Positions 1-9,805 of a DNA stretch of 64,000 nt are shown here, in pieces. The stretch is from Macrostomum hystrix (lineage: Eukaryota > Platyhelminthes > Macrostomidae). A program made the position numbers and the translations under genes. A model generated the notes under the pieces. The model was given only the letters and a program-made list of their open reading frames with translations. It was not told where the DNA came from and searched no databases. The stretch spans positions 1,054,001 through 1,118,000 of the forward strand of contig CATNEN010000005.1 of NCBI GenBank assembly GCA_950097015.1, written 5' to 3'. The number at the start of each line of letters is the position of its first letter. The stretch's first letter is position 1.

Positions 1-299
1 AAATGCCCCAGGGCAAGCCGCCGAATGAGTTCGCCTTCAATGGCGAATATCGCGATCGCGACTTCGCCCTGGGCGTCATTAACGAGACGCATCGCCAGTG
101 GAAGGCTCTGATGCTTGGCGCCGATGCATCTGACTCGCACGGCATCGCCAGACAGAATGTCTCAGTCATTGGCAGCTCGTCCGGCATCGATCAGGCCGCC
201 GCTGACGCCATTCTGTCATCGGCTGCCGCCGCGCCGGCCGACGGAAACCATGCCGATTCGCGCATTCCCGACGGCGTCGGAAAATGGCACTTCGTCTAG
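1..299 (+). CDS. Inorganic pyrophosphatase, C-terminal end (partial, cut by window edge)
   Basis: Final exon of a soluble family I inorganic pyrophosphatase, which hydrolyses pyrophosphate to two phosphates. The frame runs from the window start to a TAG stop at 297-299 and gives about 98 residues. The segment GKPPNEFAFNGEYRDRDFA, followed by a helix ending in HRQWKAL, matches the animal PPA1/PPA2 C-terminal region, where the order GKP.N.FAFN.E..DKDFA and then H..WKAL is conserved. The tail then diverges and ends in a short IPDGVGKWHFV. The catalytic core lies upstream, outside the window. No canonical AATAAA is seen just after the stop. The cytosolic or mitochondrial isoform cannot be told from this end. 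Confidence 0.85.
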   Translation, partial: MPQGKPPNEFAFNGEYRDRDFALGVINETHRQWKALMLGADASDSHGIARQNVSVIGSSSGIDQAAADAILSSAAAAPADGNHADSRIPDGVGKWHFV

Positions 300-1127
300 A
301 AATATATCTGGATGACTGACCAACTGACTGGCTCTAGTTTTATAAAGATATTAATCATATTTAAACTGACCATTTCTGACACTGTTTGTGCAACTCGACA
401 CAGGTAGACTAGCATATTATTGCGCCATTGAATGATTTTTACTTTTTTAGCAAACTAGACAGCTCTAGATTCACCTTAAAATGTCCTTTAGTTGGCTGGT
501 ACATCCTTCAGCCAATGTCCTTCAGTTTTGTTTAAAAGGACATTGTCTGAAGGATGTACCAGCCAACTGAAGGACATTGGCTGAAGGATGTTAAAAGGAA
601 TTGAATGGACAATCAATGGACATTTATGAAACCAATACTAGCTAATTAAACAAAACATTGGGCTGCTTAGCTAATTTGATTAAAAGAGCATTGCTAAAAG
701 TGCGTAACAACGAATAATGTCCCGGTTTTGATTATTTTTATTCACCGTTAGTCGAAGTTTTCAATTCTGTGCGTTTAACAACTGTTGAAGAATAACTGAA
801 GTCTATTTTCTCACCAATCGTAATTACATATTTCTGTTTTTTAGTTGCTTGATAATAATTAATAATAATACAATACATTCTATTTGTCATATCCCGCTCA
901 TTCATTCTATTCTTTGTACTCGTACGTATAAGTTTATTTATTACTACTTCATAAATAGGCAGTTTAATCACGAGTTTTTATACTTAACTACAGTTTTGAG
1001 TAACGATAATGGTCATCAAAAATATATCATTTAGCTGTTTGCATTAATGGGCAATCTACTATTTACTAAATGATTTGCCTACTGGAAGCGTTTGCTTTTA
1101 TTTATATTGCTTTTTTCAACTTACAGA
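300..1127. other. Intergenic, AT-rich, with a foldback element at 481-588
   Basis: No coding exon is recognised here. The only clear structure is a long inverted repeat at 481-577, listed separately. The rest is AT-rich sequence with short open frames and no protein similarity that I can see. Confidence 0.6.
481..588. repeat. Foldback (hairpin) element with 31-bp arms
   Basis: Arm 481-511 and arm 547-577 are inverted copies over 31 bp with one mismatch, separated by a 35-bp loop. Part of the loop (505-523) is also complementary to 570-588, so two alternative hairpins can form. This looks like a MITE-like foldback or the core of a non-autonomous transposon. No target-site duplication was found. 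Confidence 0.65.
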
Positions 1128-2475
1128 TCTGACACCCACTTATCTGTCTGACACCCACTTATCTGTCTGACACCCACTTATCTGTCTGACACCCACTTAT
1201 CTGTCTGACACCCACTTATCTGTCTGATACCCACTTATCTGTCTGACACCCACTTCTCTGTCTGACACCCACTTCTCTGTCTGACACCCACTTATCTGTC
1301 TGATACCCACTTATCTGTCTGACACCCACTTATCTGTCTGACACCCACTTATCTGTCTGACACCCACTTATCCGTCTGACACCCACTTATCTGTCTGACA
1401 CCCACTTATCTGTCTGGCACCCACTTATCTGTCTGATAACCACTTCTCTGTCTGACACCCACTTATCTGTCTGACACCTACTTCTCTGTCTGGCACCCAC
1501 TTTTCTGTCTGATACCCACTTATCTGTCTGACACCCACTTTTCTGTCTGACACCCACTTATCTGACTGACACCCACTTCTCTGTCTGACACCCACTTATC
1601 TGTCTGACACCCACTTATCTGTCTGACACCTACTTCTCTGTCTGGCACCCACTTTTCTGTCTGATACCCACTTATCTGTCTGACACCCACTTATCTGTCT
1701 GACACCCACTTATCTGACTGACACCCACTTATCTGTCTGACACCTACTTCTCTGTCTGGCACCCACTTTTCTGTCTGATAACCACTTTTCTGTCTGACAC
1801 CCACTTATCTGTCTGACACCTACTTCTCTGTCTGGCACCCACTTTTCTGTCTGATACCCACTTATCTGTCTGACACCCACTTATCTGTCTGACACCCACT
1901 TATCTGACTGACACCCACTTATCTGTCTGACACCTACTTCTCTGTCTGGCACCCACTTTTCTGTCTGATACCCACTTATCTGTCTGACACCCACTTATCT
2001 GTCTGGCACCCACTTATCTGTCTGACACCCACTTATCTGACTGACACCCACTTATCTGTCTGACACCCACTTATCTGTCTGACACCCACTTATCTGTCTG
2101 ACACCCACTTATCTGTCTGACACCCACTTATCTGTCTGGCACCCACTTATCTGTCTGACACCCACTTATCTGACTGACACCCACTTATCTGTCTGACACC
2201 CACTTCTCTGTCTGACACCCACTTATCTGTCTGATACCCACTTATCTGTCTGACACCCACTTATCTGTCTGACACCCACTTATCCGTCTGACACCCACTT
2301 ATCTGTCTGACACCCACTTATCTGTCTGGCACCCACTTATCTGTCTGATAACCACTCTGTCCGACACCCACTTATCTGTCCATGACGCCCACTGTCTGAC
2401 ACCCACTTCTCCGTCTGACACCCACTCTGTCTGACACCCACTTCTCTGACTGACACCCACTTCTGTCTGACGCAT
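1128..2475. repeat. Minisatellite, 19-bp unit, about 70 copies
   Basis: Tandem copies of gacacccacttatctgtct with scattered substitutions (tat/tct/ttt, gaca/gata/ggca). It lies upstream of the stress-protein promoter, between two genes. Copies become irregular after about 2350. A short open frame on the reverse strand at 2299-2496 is a by-product of the repeat. Confidence 0.95.
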
Positions 2476-2700
2476 CAATCTTAAAAGGCATGCCAAATTT
2501 ATTTTACCATCGCAATGTAGTATTAATTTTTTTAATCTTAAACAGCTGTTAGCAAAAAATGAACTTTTTAAATAAGACGTATACAGCTTGATTAAGATAA
2601 ATAATATTTATTACAAGGCATTGTCCTCTGATTGAATTAAAGCTTTAAAGCGAAAGTCCGAGATGTGCAGTCGTAATGTACACTACTCCTTTTTTCCGTT
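2476..2700. other. Intergenic AT-rich sequence
   Basis: Non-repetitive, AT-rich sequence between the 19-bp array and the promoter-like stretch of the next gene. I see nothing coding in it. Confidence 0.5.
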
Positions 2701-2887
2701 CGACTTCTGATTGGCTAGCATGAGTGAGCCACTTTAAGTGGGGAGGGTTATTTGCTCAGCCAATAAAATTAGCTTTGGAAATTTGTCATGATCGGCGCAA
2801 ATATAAAAAAGCTTACAGATAGAAATTTATCTAAGGTTCAATCAAAATCAACGGACAGTGAAAACAGAAAATACTCAATACCAGGCC
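2701..2887 (+). promoter_or_regulatory. Promoter and 5' UTR of the universal stress protein gene
   Basis: Contains an inverted CCAAT box (attgg, 2710-2714), a direct CCAAT box (2760-2764) and a TATA box (tataaaa, 2802-2808) placed about 80 bp before the ATG at 2888. Order and spacing suit a TATA-type RNA polymerase II promoter. Transcription would begin near 2830. This is inferred from motif placement only. Confidence 0.6.
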
Positions 2888-5800
2888 ATGGCTTCGACCG
2901 AAACAGGCACACATCAGCAGCAGCAGCAGGCATCTTCGCAGACTGTGGCCACAGACACTAATCGGGCGGTTCTCATCGCTATCGACCGCAGTCGGCACAG
3001 CGAGCGAGCCCTTCGCTGGTACTTTAACAAACTGCGCTCCAGCGAAGATCGCCTGGTATTCGTCAATGTCACTGAACCGCCTGACATGGCGATGGGATTT
3101 GGAATGGCTGGTGAGTTTGTTTAATTAGACCAGTATTCCAAGAATCCCCAGTCTAACAATTATTCCAGGAATCCCCAGTCTGACAAGTATTCCAGGAATC
3201 CCCAGTCTGACAATTATTCCAGGAATCCCCAGTTGTAGTGCACTGCGTTGCCCTGTCCCTCCCACGCGGGCATAGTCAACGTGCACTGCTCTTGGCACGT
3301 ACTGTATGTATGCACGCACTGTTGCGTAATGCGCTCATGGCTGGACTGCACGTCGGCCTGCCTGCACTGGACGGCACTATATAACAACTCAAATATACGG
3401 CCCAAGAGGCCACATTCCTTTCTCACTCAACTGCACTACAATGGCATCGCAAGTCAGTATTCAAACCCCACCCGCACTGGACCTGCGCACGGACCCTAGC
3501 ACAGCCCAGACAAAATGGAAGAAATGGCTCGCCCAGTTCCAGCTGTTCGCGGTCGCCGCAGGCATCGACGACAAGAAGCGGCTGCGCCAGCTGCTACTGT
3601 ACACCGCCGGCGAGGACCTGCAGGCGATCGCGGCCGGCCTCACCAACGAGGCGGCGGGCAAGGACATCGATACACTCGTTGTCGCGCTCAATCAGCACTT
3701 CGACGGCAAGCGGAATCTGCCGTTCACCCGCTACCAGTTCAGGCTCTGCACTCAGCGCCCCGGTGAGCCCATAGACGACTGGCTCCAGCGCCTCAAGGAC
3801 GCCGCCGACTGCTGCGCCTTCGGTGACCTGCGAGAGTCTCTGATCCGTGATCAGGTGATTGCCTGCTGCAGCTCCGACCAGCTCCGTCGAAAGCTGCTAG
3901 CCATCGACAACGTGGACCTGGAGCAGGCGGTGCGGGCGGCCCGGGCCATGGAAGCGGCGGAGGCCCAAGCGAGCGTCATGGAGGCCAACGATGCGTCTGT
4001 GCAGCGGCTCCGACGTCAGGAGGCCGGTGCAGCAGCCCCTGCAGCGCGGCGGCCGACAGGGCAGCCGCAAGACAAGCAGCCGAACGGCAGGCAGACCAGG
4101 TGCATCAGGTGCGGAGCCCCCGGCCACCGCACGTGCAGCGCAGCCGAAGGCAAGACGTGCAACCGCTGCGGCAAGCGAAATCACCTGGCGAGGGCCTGCC
4201 TGTCCCGGCCGAAGGAAGACGTCCACGCCCTGCAGGCTGACAGCGACAGTTCAGCGGCGGAGGACGGCGTGTTCTGCCTGACCGTGGCAGCCACAGGAAC
4301 CGCGGCAGCCGGAGCCCAGACGTCGGTGTTCGTCGGTTCAACGCAGCTGCCCGTGCTGGTGGACAGCGGCGCTGACTGCAACATCATCACCGAGCAGGCC
4401 TGGCGGACACTGCCGGGACCCCCGCAGCTGCAGGCAACTCGCACGAAGATCTTCGCCTTCCGCTCGCCGAAGCCGCTCAGCACTCTGGGAGCCTGCAGCC
4501 TTCGGGTGTCAACGGGGCAGAACAGCAGGACGGTTCGCTTCATCGTCGTCCCCGGCGGCGGCACCAACATCCTGGGACGTGAGGCCTCGACTGCGCTCCG
4601 GCTCCTGAGCCTGGGGCCTCAGGTCCACGCGATCGAGGCAACCGAGACGGAGGACCCCGCTATCCAGGCGGTCGTCAGGCAATTTCCCGAGCTCTTCAGA
4701 GGCCTCGGCAAGGTCAAGGACGTCTCTGTGCAGATCAACATCAAATCCGACGCCAGACCAATCTGCCACCCGCCCTCCCGCGTTCCGGTGCACCTCCGGG
4801 AGGCGCTGGACCGCGAGCTAGACGAGCAGGAGCAGCTGGGCATCATCCAGCCAGTCGAGGGCCCCACGCCGTGGGTCAGCCGCATCGTCGTGGTGCCGAA
4901 GGAGGACGGCAAGAGCGTGCGGATCACGCAGGATCTGCGCGACGTGAACAAGGCGGCGCTGAGGGAGCGACACCAGATCCCGACATTCGAGGAGGCGACA
5001 AGCGACATGGCTGGCTCATCGATCTTCAGCAAGCTCGACATCTTCAAAGCATTCCACCAGATTGAAATCAGCGAGGACAGCCGGAAGTACTTCGTGTTCT
5101 CAACGCCCCGAGGAATGCGGCAGTTGACTCGCCTGAGTATGGGATTCGCCTCTGCGTCAGAGATCCTACAGCGCGTGATGCAGCGAGTGCTGGAGGGCCT
5201 GACGGGTGTTAAGTGGATCCACGACGACATCATTGTCCACAGCCGAGACCTGAAGGCTCACAAGACTCACGTGGCTGCCTGCCTGACCAGACTGCGAGAG
5301 CACGGCATCACCCTCAACGGCAGCAAGTGCCGCTGGGGGATCGGCAAGGCCAAGTTCATGGCGATGACGCTGTCCAAGTTTGGGATCCAGCCATCACAAG
5401 AGAAGATCGCCGAGCTGCAAGCCTTCAAAGACCCACAGTCCGTCAAGGAGGTCCGGTCGTTTCTCGGCCTGGCCAATCACCTGGAAAAGTTCATGCCCCA
5501 GCTAGCGGACATGGCGGAGCCGCTCAGGCGGCTGACACGGAAGGGCCAGGAGTTTGTCTGGGACAGCGAGCAGCAGCAGACCCGGCCGGTGGCCTACGCG
5601 AGCCGCACCCTCAGCGAGGTCGAGCGGCGCTACAGCCAGATCGAGCGCGAGGCCCTGGGCGTCAAGTTCGGCTGCCTAAAGTTCGCGTTCTACCTGGAGG
5701 GCTGTCCTCATTTCGACGTCTACACCGACCACAAGCCGCTGCTGGGCATCTACAGGCCAGACTCCCGGCCACCGCCGCGACTCGAGCGCATCATGCTACA

Positions 5801-8800
5801 GACGCAGCACTTCTCGTTCACGCTACACTACCGCAAGGGCGAGGACAATCCGGCCGATCCCCTGAGCCGCAACCCGCTGCCGGAGACGTCGCCGGGCATG
5901 GACGTGGCCGCGGAGACCAGGCTGCTCAACGCCGTGGTCCAGGCCGCGACACCGAAGGGCCTGACGATGGACAGGATTCGCGCTGCAACCGAGAGGGACC
6001 CCGCCCTGACGGTCGTCATGCAAGCCCTAGCGACGGGCCACTGGCGCTGCGGCGCCGCGGCCCCGGCGCACAGCTTCCGGTCCCTGAAGGATGAGCTCAG
6101 CGTCCACGACGGCGTGGTGCTCCGGGGCAGCAAGATCGTGATCCCGGCGGAGCTGCAGCAGCTGACCATCGCACTGGCACACCAGGGTCACCTCGGCCAG
6201 AAGAAAACGTGCGACCGGCTGCAGCGGAAGGTCTGGTGGCCCGGCATGACACAGCAGGTCGAGGTCGTTGTCTCCCGCTGCCGCCCGTGCCAGGCGGCTC
6301 GACCGGACGGCGCCGTCAAGCAGCCGCCGATGCAACCGACACCGCTGCCCCCGGGGCCGTGGCAATCGCTGAGCGTGGACGTCTGCGGACCGTTCCCGAC
6401 GGGCGAGAACGTGGTGGTCCTGGTGGACTACTTCAGCCGGTACCCGGACACTTACGTGGTGCGCAGCCTCACGAGCGCCAGCATCATCACCTGCGCCATG
6501 GCCTCGTTCAGTCGCTTCGGCGTGCCACAGCAGATCACCACGGACAACGCGACCTACTTCACGAGCGAGGAGTTTAAGGAGTTCCTCGACGGCCTCGGAG
6601 TCCAGCACCGCAGGGTCACCCCACTCTACCCGGCAGCGAACGGCGAGGTCGAGCGATTCAACCGCAGCCTCAACAAGTGTGTCAACGCCGCGGCAGCGGA
6701 GGGCAAGGACTGGCGCCGGGCCATCCATGAGTGGCTGCTCGGCTACCGCAACTCAGTGCACCGCGGCACGGGCCGGTCGCCCAACGATCTCATGTTTAAC
6801 AGGGCCGTAGGCGACCTCCTGCCGGCCGGCCCCGCGGAGCAGCTGGACGACGCCGGTCGGCAGCTGCAGCGTCATGACCGCAGCTACAAGCAGGCGATGC
6901 GCCGCGCGACTGACAAGCGACGAGCGGCAGCACCACACGGCATCGCGGCGGGCGCCCGCGTGCTGCTTAGGAACCGCGGCAAGGCCAAACTGCGGTGCCC
7001 GTTCGACCCGCGCCCCTGGCTCGTCAAAGCGGTCCACGGCGAGCCAGACGAACCGCGGGACGGCCGGCCCGCTCATCCGCAGCCCGCCACAGACGGCGGC
7101 GCCACGGACGGTGCCATAGCGCAGAGGCCCCACCCCAGGCAGGCTAAGAGGCACATCTGCTATAAGGAGTGACTGTAGTGACAGGGCCTGAGAGGCATCT
7201 TTCCATGCGAACTATTTGCGTTTTTTTTGCGTTCTGATTTTTCAAGACCCACTCAATGCGCCGCGCGTTTGACCTTTTTACTCTGAGGGGGAGAGATGTA
7301 GTGCACTGCGTTGCCCTGTCCCTCCCACGCGGGCATAGTCAACGTGCACTGCTCTTGGCACGTACTGTATGTATGCACGCACTGTTGCGTAATGCGCTCA
7401 TGGCTGGACTGCACGTCGGCCTGCCTGCACTGGACGGCACTATATAACAACTCAAATATACGGCCCAAGAGGCCACATTCCTTTCTCACTCAACTGCACT
7501 ACACCAGTCTAACAATTATTCCAGGAATCCCCAGTCTAACAATTATTCCAGGAATCCCCAGTCTAAAAATTATTCCAGGAATCCCCAGTCTGACAAGTAT
7601 TCCAGGAATCCCCAGTCTGACAATTATTTCAAGAATCCCCAGTCTGACAAGTATTCCAAGAATCCCCAGTCAGACAATTATTCCAGGAATCCCCAGTCTG
7701 ACAAGTATTCCAGGAATCCCCAATCTGACAATTATTCCAGGAATCCCCAGTCTGACAATTATTCCAGGAATCCCCAGTCTGACAATTATTTCAAGAATCC
7801 CCAGTCTGACAATATTTCAAGAATCCCCAGTCTGACAAGTATTCCAAGAATCCCCAGTCAGACAATTATTCCAGGAATCCCCAGTCAGACAATTATTCCA
7901 GGAATCCCCAGTCTGACAATTATTCCAAGAATCCCCAGTCTGACAAGTATTCCAGGAATCTAGAAATCTGACAGCTATGTCAGGAATCTACAAATCTGAC
8001 AGCTATGTCAGGAATCCCCAAATCTGACAGCTATGTCAGGAATCTACAAATCTGACAGCTATGTCAGGAATCTACAAATCTGACAGCTATGTCAGGAATC
8101 CCCAAATCTGACAGCTATGTCAGGAATCTACAAATCTGACAGCTATGTCAGGAATCCCCAAATCTGACAGCTATGTCAGGAATCTACAAATCTGACAGCT
8201 ATGTCAGGAATCTACAAATCTGACAGCTATGTGAGGAATCTACAAATCTGACAGCTATGTCAGGAATCTACAAATCTGACAGCTATGTCAGGAATCTACA
8301 AATCTGACAGCTATGTGAGGAATCTACAAATCTGACAGCTATGTCAGGAATCTACAAATCTGACAGCTATGTGAGGAATCTACAAATCTGACAGCTATGT
8401 CAGGAATCTACAAATCTGACAGCTATGTTAGGCATCTACAAATCTGACAGCTATGTCAGGAATCTACAAATCTGACAGCTATGTCAGGAATCTACAAATC
8501 TGACAGCTATGTCAGGAATCCCCAAATCTGACAGCTATGTCAGGAATCTACAAATCTGACAGCTATGTCAGGAATCCCCAAATCTGACAGCTATGTCAGG
8601 ATCGAATCCCAATCAGTCAGTCGGCACAAGCATCCTCAATCCGATGTTATTTCAGGCGCGGCAGTGGCAGAAATCTACGCCAAAGCTATTGATGAGACAG
8701 TGGAAGCTGCCAAGCGTCTAGCCACCAGTGTGAAAGCCATCTGCCATTCTTTTGGCATCGAGAAGATCAGATTTATTGAACGCATCTCACACTCACCAGG

Positions 8801-9160
8801 CCAGGCTATTGTCGATGTTGCAGAAGAGGAACAGGTTAGCAAGTCGCAGAGTTATTTAATTTATTTAATTATGTACATCTAAATTTGAATTGATTGAAGA
8901 CAAATTAATATTTGCTACTCAAGGCTGATCTAATTGTACTCGGCAGTCGAGGCGTCGGCCTACTAAGGCGCACTTTCCTAGGCTCAGTCAGCGACTATGT
9001 GCTTCATCATTCGCGTCGCGCTGCTGTCCTAGTGGTCCCGGCTGCCGACGTGCATCATCATGATGAACCAGAGACTCGCGTGTCTTCAGTTGTCTCTGCG
9101 AAGAAAGCTGACTCGTTGCCGGGGTTGGAAAATGACTTCCATCACAAGATCAAGGAGTGA
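2888..9160 (+). CDS. Universal stress protein (UspA-like), 3 exons
   Basis: Exons 2888-3110, 8656-8834 and 8924-9160 (TGA) join in phase to a 212-residue protein. The start is the ATG of MASTETGTH, after which comes a Gln run. The UspA fold begins with [19 protein letters not shown] (beta 1 and helix 1, with the ATP-site Asp) and ends with [20 protein letters not shown] and [11 protein letters not shown], the G-x2-G-x9-G-S nucleotide-binding signature of ATP-binding Usp proteins. The C-terminal 40 residues are charged and His-rich. Usp proteins are cytosolic stress-linked ATP-binding proteins, present in many lophotrochozoans, cnidarians, plants and bacteria but not vertebrates. Intron 1 (5.5 kb) holds two minisatellites and a whole retrotransposon. 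A poly(A) signal lies at 9264-9269. Family assignment is firm; the cellular role is not known. Confidence 0.88.
3125..3233. repeat. Minisatellite A, 27-bp unit, left part
   Basis: Copies of a 27-bp unit with the core aggaatccccagtctgac begin 14 bp after the exon 1 donor. The retrotransposon at 3234-7503 interrupts the array, which resumes at 7504. Confidence 0.9.
3234..3440 (+). repeat. 5' LTR
   Basis: 207 bp, TG...CA ends, identical to 7297-7503. It ends one base before a TGG triplet that could start the primer-binding site, and that triplet overlaps the gag start codon. Confidence 0.95.
3441..7172 (+). CDS. Gag-pol polyprotein of the Ty3-type retrotransposon (RNase H N-terminus missing)
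   Basis: A single 1243-residue frame starts one codon after the LTR. Domains in order: gag; two Cys/His zinc knuckles (about residues 220-253), the second canonical CX2CX4HX4C; aspartic protease with VLVDSGAD (about 305); reverse transcriptase with [13 protein letters not shown] (about 530) and the catalytic pair in WIHDDIIVH (about 593); RNase H; integrase with an HHCC zinc site (about 913-952) and a D, D35E catalytic triad (about 980, 1034, 1070). Between FVWDSEQQQ and [10 protein letters not shown] (about residue 713) the family normally has roughly 50-60 more residues, including the first catalytic Asp of RNase H. These are absent, in frame. The retained RNase H motifs are IEREAL and TDHKPL. 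The copy is therefore probably unable to complete reverse transcription alone, unless helped by another copy. Gag-pol is in one frame with no shift. Confidence 0.93.
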   Translation: MASQVSIQTPPALDLRTDPSTAQTKWKKWLAQFQLFAVAAGIDDKKRLRQLLLYTAGEDLQAIAAGLTNEAAGKDIDTLVVALNQHFDGKRNLPFTRYQFRLCTQRPGEPIDDWLQRLKDAADCCAFGDLRESLIRDQVIACCSSDQLRRKLLAIDNVDLEQAVRAARAMEAAEAQASVMEANDASVQRLRRQEAGAAAPAARRPTGQPQDKQPNGRQTRCIRCGAPGHRTCSAAEGKTCNRCGKRNHLARACLSRPKEDVHALQADSDSSAAEDGVFCLTVAATGTAAAGAQTSVFVGSTQLPVLVDSGADCNIITEQAWRTLPGPPQLQATRTKIFAFRSPKPLSTLGACSLRVSTGQNSRTVRFIVVPGGGTNILGREASTALRLLSLGPQVHAIEATETEDPAIQAVVRQFPELFRGLGKVKDVSVQINIKSDARPICHPPSRVPVHLREALDRELDEQEQLGIIQPVEGPTPWVSRIVVVPKEDGKSVRITQDLRDVNKAALRERHQIPTFEEATSDMAGSSIFSKLDIFKAFHQIEISEDSRKYFVFSTPRGMRQLTRLSMGFASASEILQRVMQRVLEGLTGVKWIHDDIIVHSRDLKAHKTHVAACLTRLREHGITLNGSKCRWGIGKAKFMAMTLSKFGIQPSQEKIAELQAFKDPQSVKEVRSFLGLANHLEKFMPQLADMAEPLRRLTRKGQEFVWDSEQQQTRPVAYASRTLSEVERRYSQIEREALGVKFGCLKFAFYLEGCPHFDVYTDHKPLLGIYRPDSRPPPRLERIMLQTQHFSFTLHYRKGEDNPADPLSRNPLPETSPGMDVAAETRLLNAVVQAATPKGLTMDRIRAATERDPALTVVMQALATGHWRCGAAAPAHSFRSLKDELSVHDGVVLRGSKIVIPAELQQLTIALAHQGHLGQKKTCDRLQRKVWWPGMTQQVEVVVSRCRPCQAARPDGAVKQPPMQPTPLPPGPWQSLSVDVCGPFPTGENVVVLVDYFSRYPDTYVVRSLTSASIITCAMASFSRFGVPQQITTDNATYFTSEEFKEFLDGLGVQHRRVTPLYPAANGEVERFNRSLNKCVNAAAAEGKDWRRAIHEWLLGYRNSVHRGTGRSPNDLMFNRAVGDLLPAGPAEQLDDAGRQLQRHDRSYKQAMRRATDKRRAAAPHGIAAGARVLLRNRGKAKLRCPFDPRPWLVKAVHGEPDEPRDGRPAHPQPATDGGATDGAIAQRPHPRQAKRHICYKE
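7297..7503 (+). repeat. 3' LTR
   Basis: Identical to the 5' LTR over 207 bp. It is preceded by the purine tract gaggggagaga and followed by the target duplication ccagt. Confidence 0.95.
7504..7960. repeat. Minisatellite A, 27-bp unit, right part
   Basis: Continuation of the 3125-3233 array beyond the retrotransposon, about 17 copies with the core aggaatccccagtctgac. Each unit carries an aatccccag motif resembling a splice acceptor. The array grades into the next one at about 7957 through the shared string aggaatc. Confidence 0.93.
7957..8600. repeat. Minisatellite B, 28-bp unit, about 23 copies
   Basis: Tandem units with the core aatctgacagctatgtcagg. The two main variants read aatctaca or aatcccca before the core. 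It ends about 55 bp before the exon 2 acceptor of the stress-protein gene. It shares the sequence aggaatc and tctgac with minisatellite A, so one may derive from the other. Confidence 0.93.
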
Positions 9161-9529
9161 TATTGTGCAGTGTATCGAATTCGTGAACCATTTTCGATGA
9201 ATAGACTGAAACAGCTAGGATCTTTAATTTTTTGAGCTAATAAGTGCTAGATCTCACACTTCGAATAAAAAATCAATTTATTGTTTCGATTTTTATTTCG
9301 ATTTAAAATATAATTATAGACACCTGTTTAATGAAGAACTAGACTTTCATGTTCCTAAAGCTGTTACCTCTTTATTATTTAACTGTCGAACTACCAAGCC
9401 ATTTTGCCCCGGGCGTTTTTATACCATGGGAGGGGCCGGATTCCCCCCCCCCCGGAAAATTTCTCCGCCCCTGACATTTTTGGTAGCGCCTGAATGCTAA
9501 ACGCGTTGAGTGGTGACGGGTTGGTTGAC
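9161..9529. other. 3' UTR of the stress-protein gene and intergenic sequence
   Basis: The first 110 bp hold the poly(A) signal (9264-9269). A run of C residues (about 9445-9456) in a GC-rich patch follows. No coding exon is recognised. Confidence 0.5.
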
Positions 9530-9805
9530 TGGCACTTGACGGCTGGCACTTGTCGGCTGGCAGTTTAACAACTGGCACTTGTCGGCTGGCACTTGTCGCC
9601 TGCACTTGTCGGCTGGCAATTGTCGCCTTGCACTTGTCGGCTGGCACTTGTCGCCTTGCACTTGTCGTCTGGCAGTTGTCCGGCTGACACCTGTCGGCTG
9701 GCACTTGTCGCCTGCACTTGTCGCCTGCACTTGTCGGCTGGCACTTGTCGCCTTGCACCTGTCGGCTGGCAGTTGTCCGGCTGGCACCTGTCGGCTGGTT
9801 GGAGA
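9530..9805. repeat. Minisatellite, mixed 13-14 bp units (cttgtcggctggca type)
   Basis: Alternating blocks cacttgtcggctgg and cacttgtcgcctg (plus ccttg variants) form a composite array of about 20 blocks. It has no long stop-free reading of biological meaning. Confidence 0.9.

Larger units (their letters stand above)
3234..7503 (+). mobile_element. Ty3-type LTR retrotransposon, recent insertion
   Basis: Two 207-bp LTRs (3234-3440 and 7297-7503) are identical by eye, start TG and end CA, and contain a TATA box (tatataa at 3378-3384 in the left copy). The target duplication is ccagt (3229-3233 and 7504-7508). A polypurine tract (7285-7296) abuts the 3' LTR. Inside is one gag-pol frame. Identical LTRs mean insertion was very recent. 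The element landed inside a minisatellite in the stress-protein intron, in the same orientation as the gene. It is much more GC-rich than its surroundings. Confidence 0.95.

Noticed and set aside
1128-2475. CRISPR-like regular repeats here and in other arrays
   Set aside because: Units are contiguous with no unique spacers, in a eukaryotic genome.
2858-2887. Upstream GTG start for the stress protein
   Set aside because: GTG is not a normal start in animals; the ATG at 2888 gives a family-like N-terminus.
4181-6728. Long antisense frames in the retrotransposon
   Set aside because: Shadows of the GC-rich gag-pol frame without recognisable domains.
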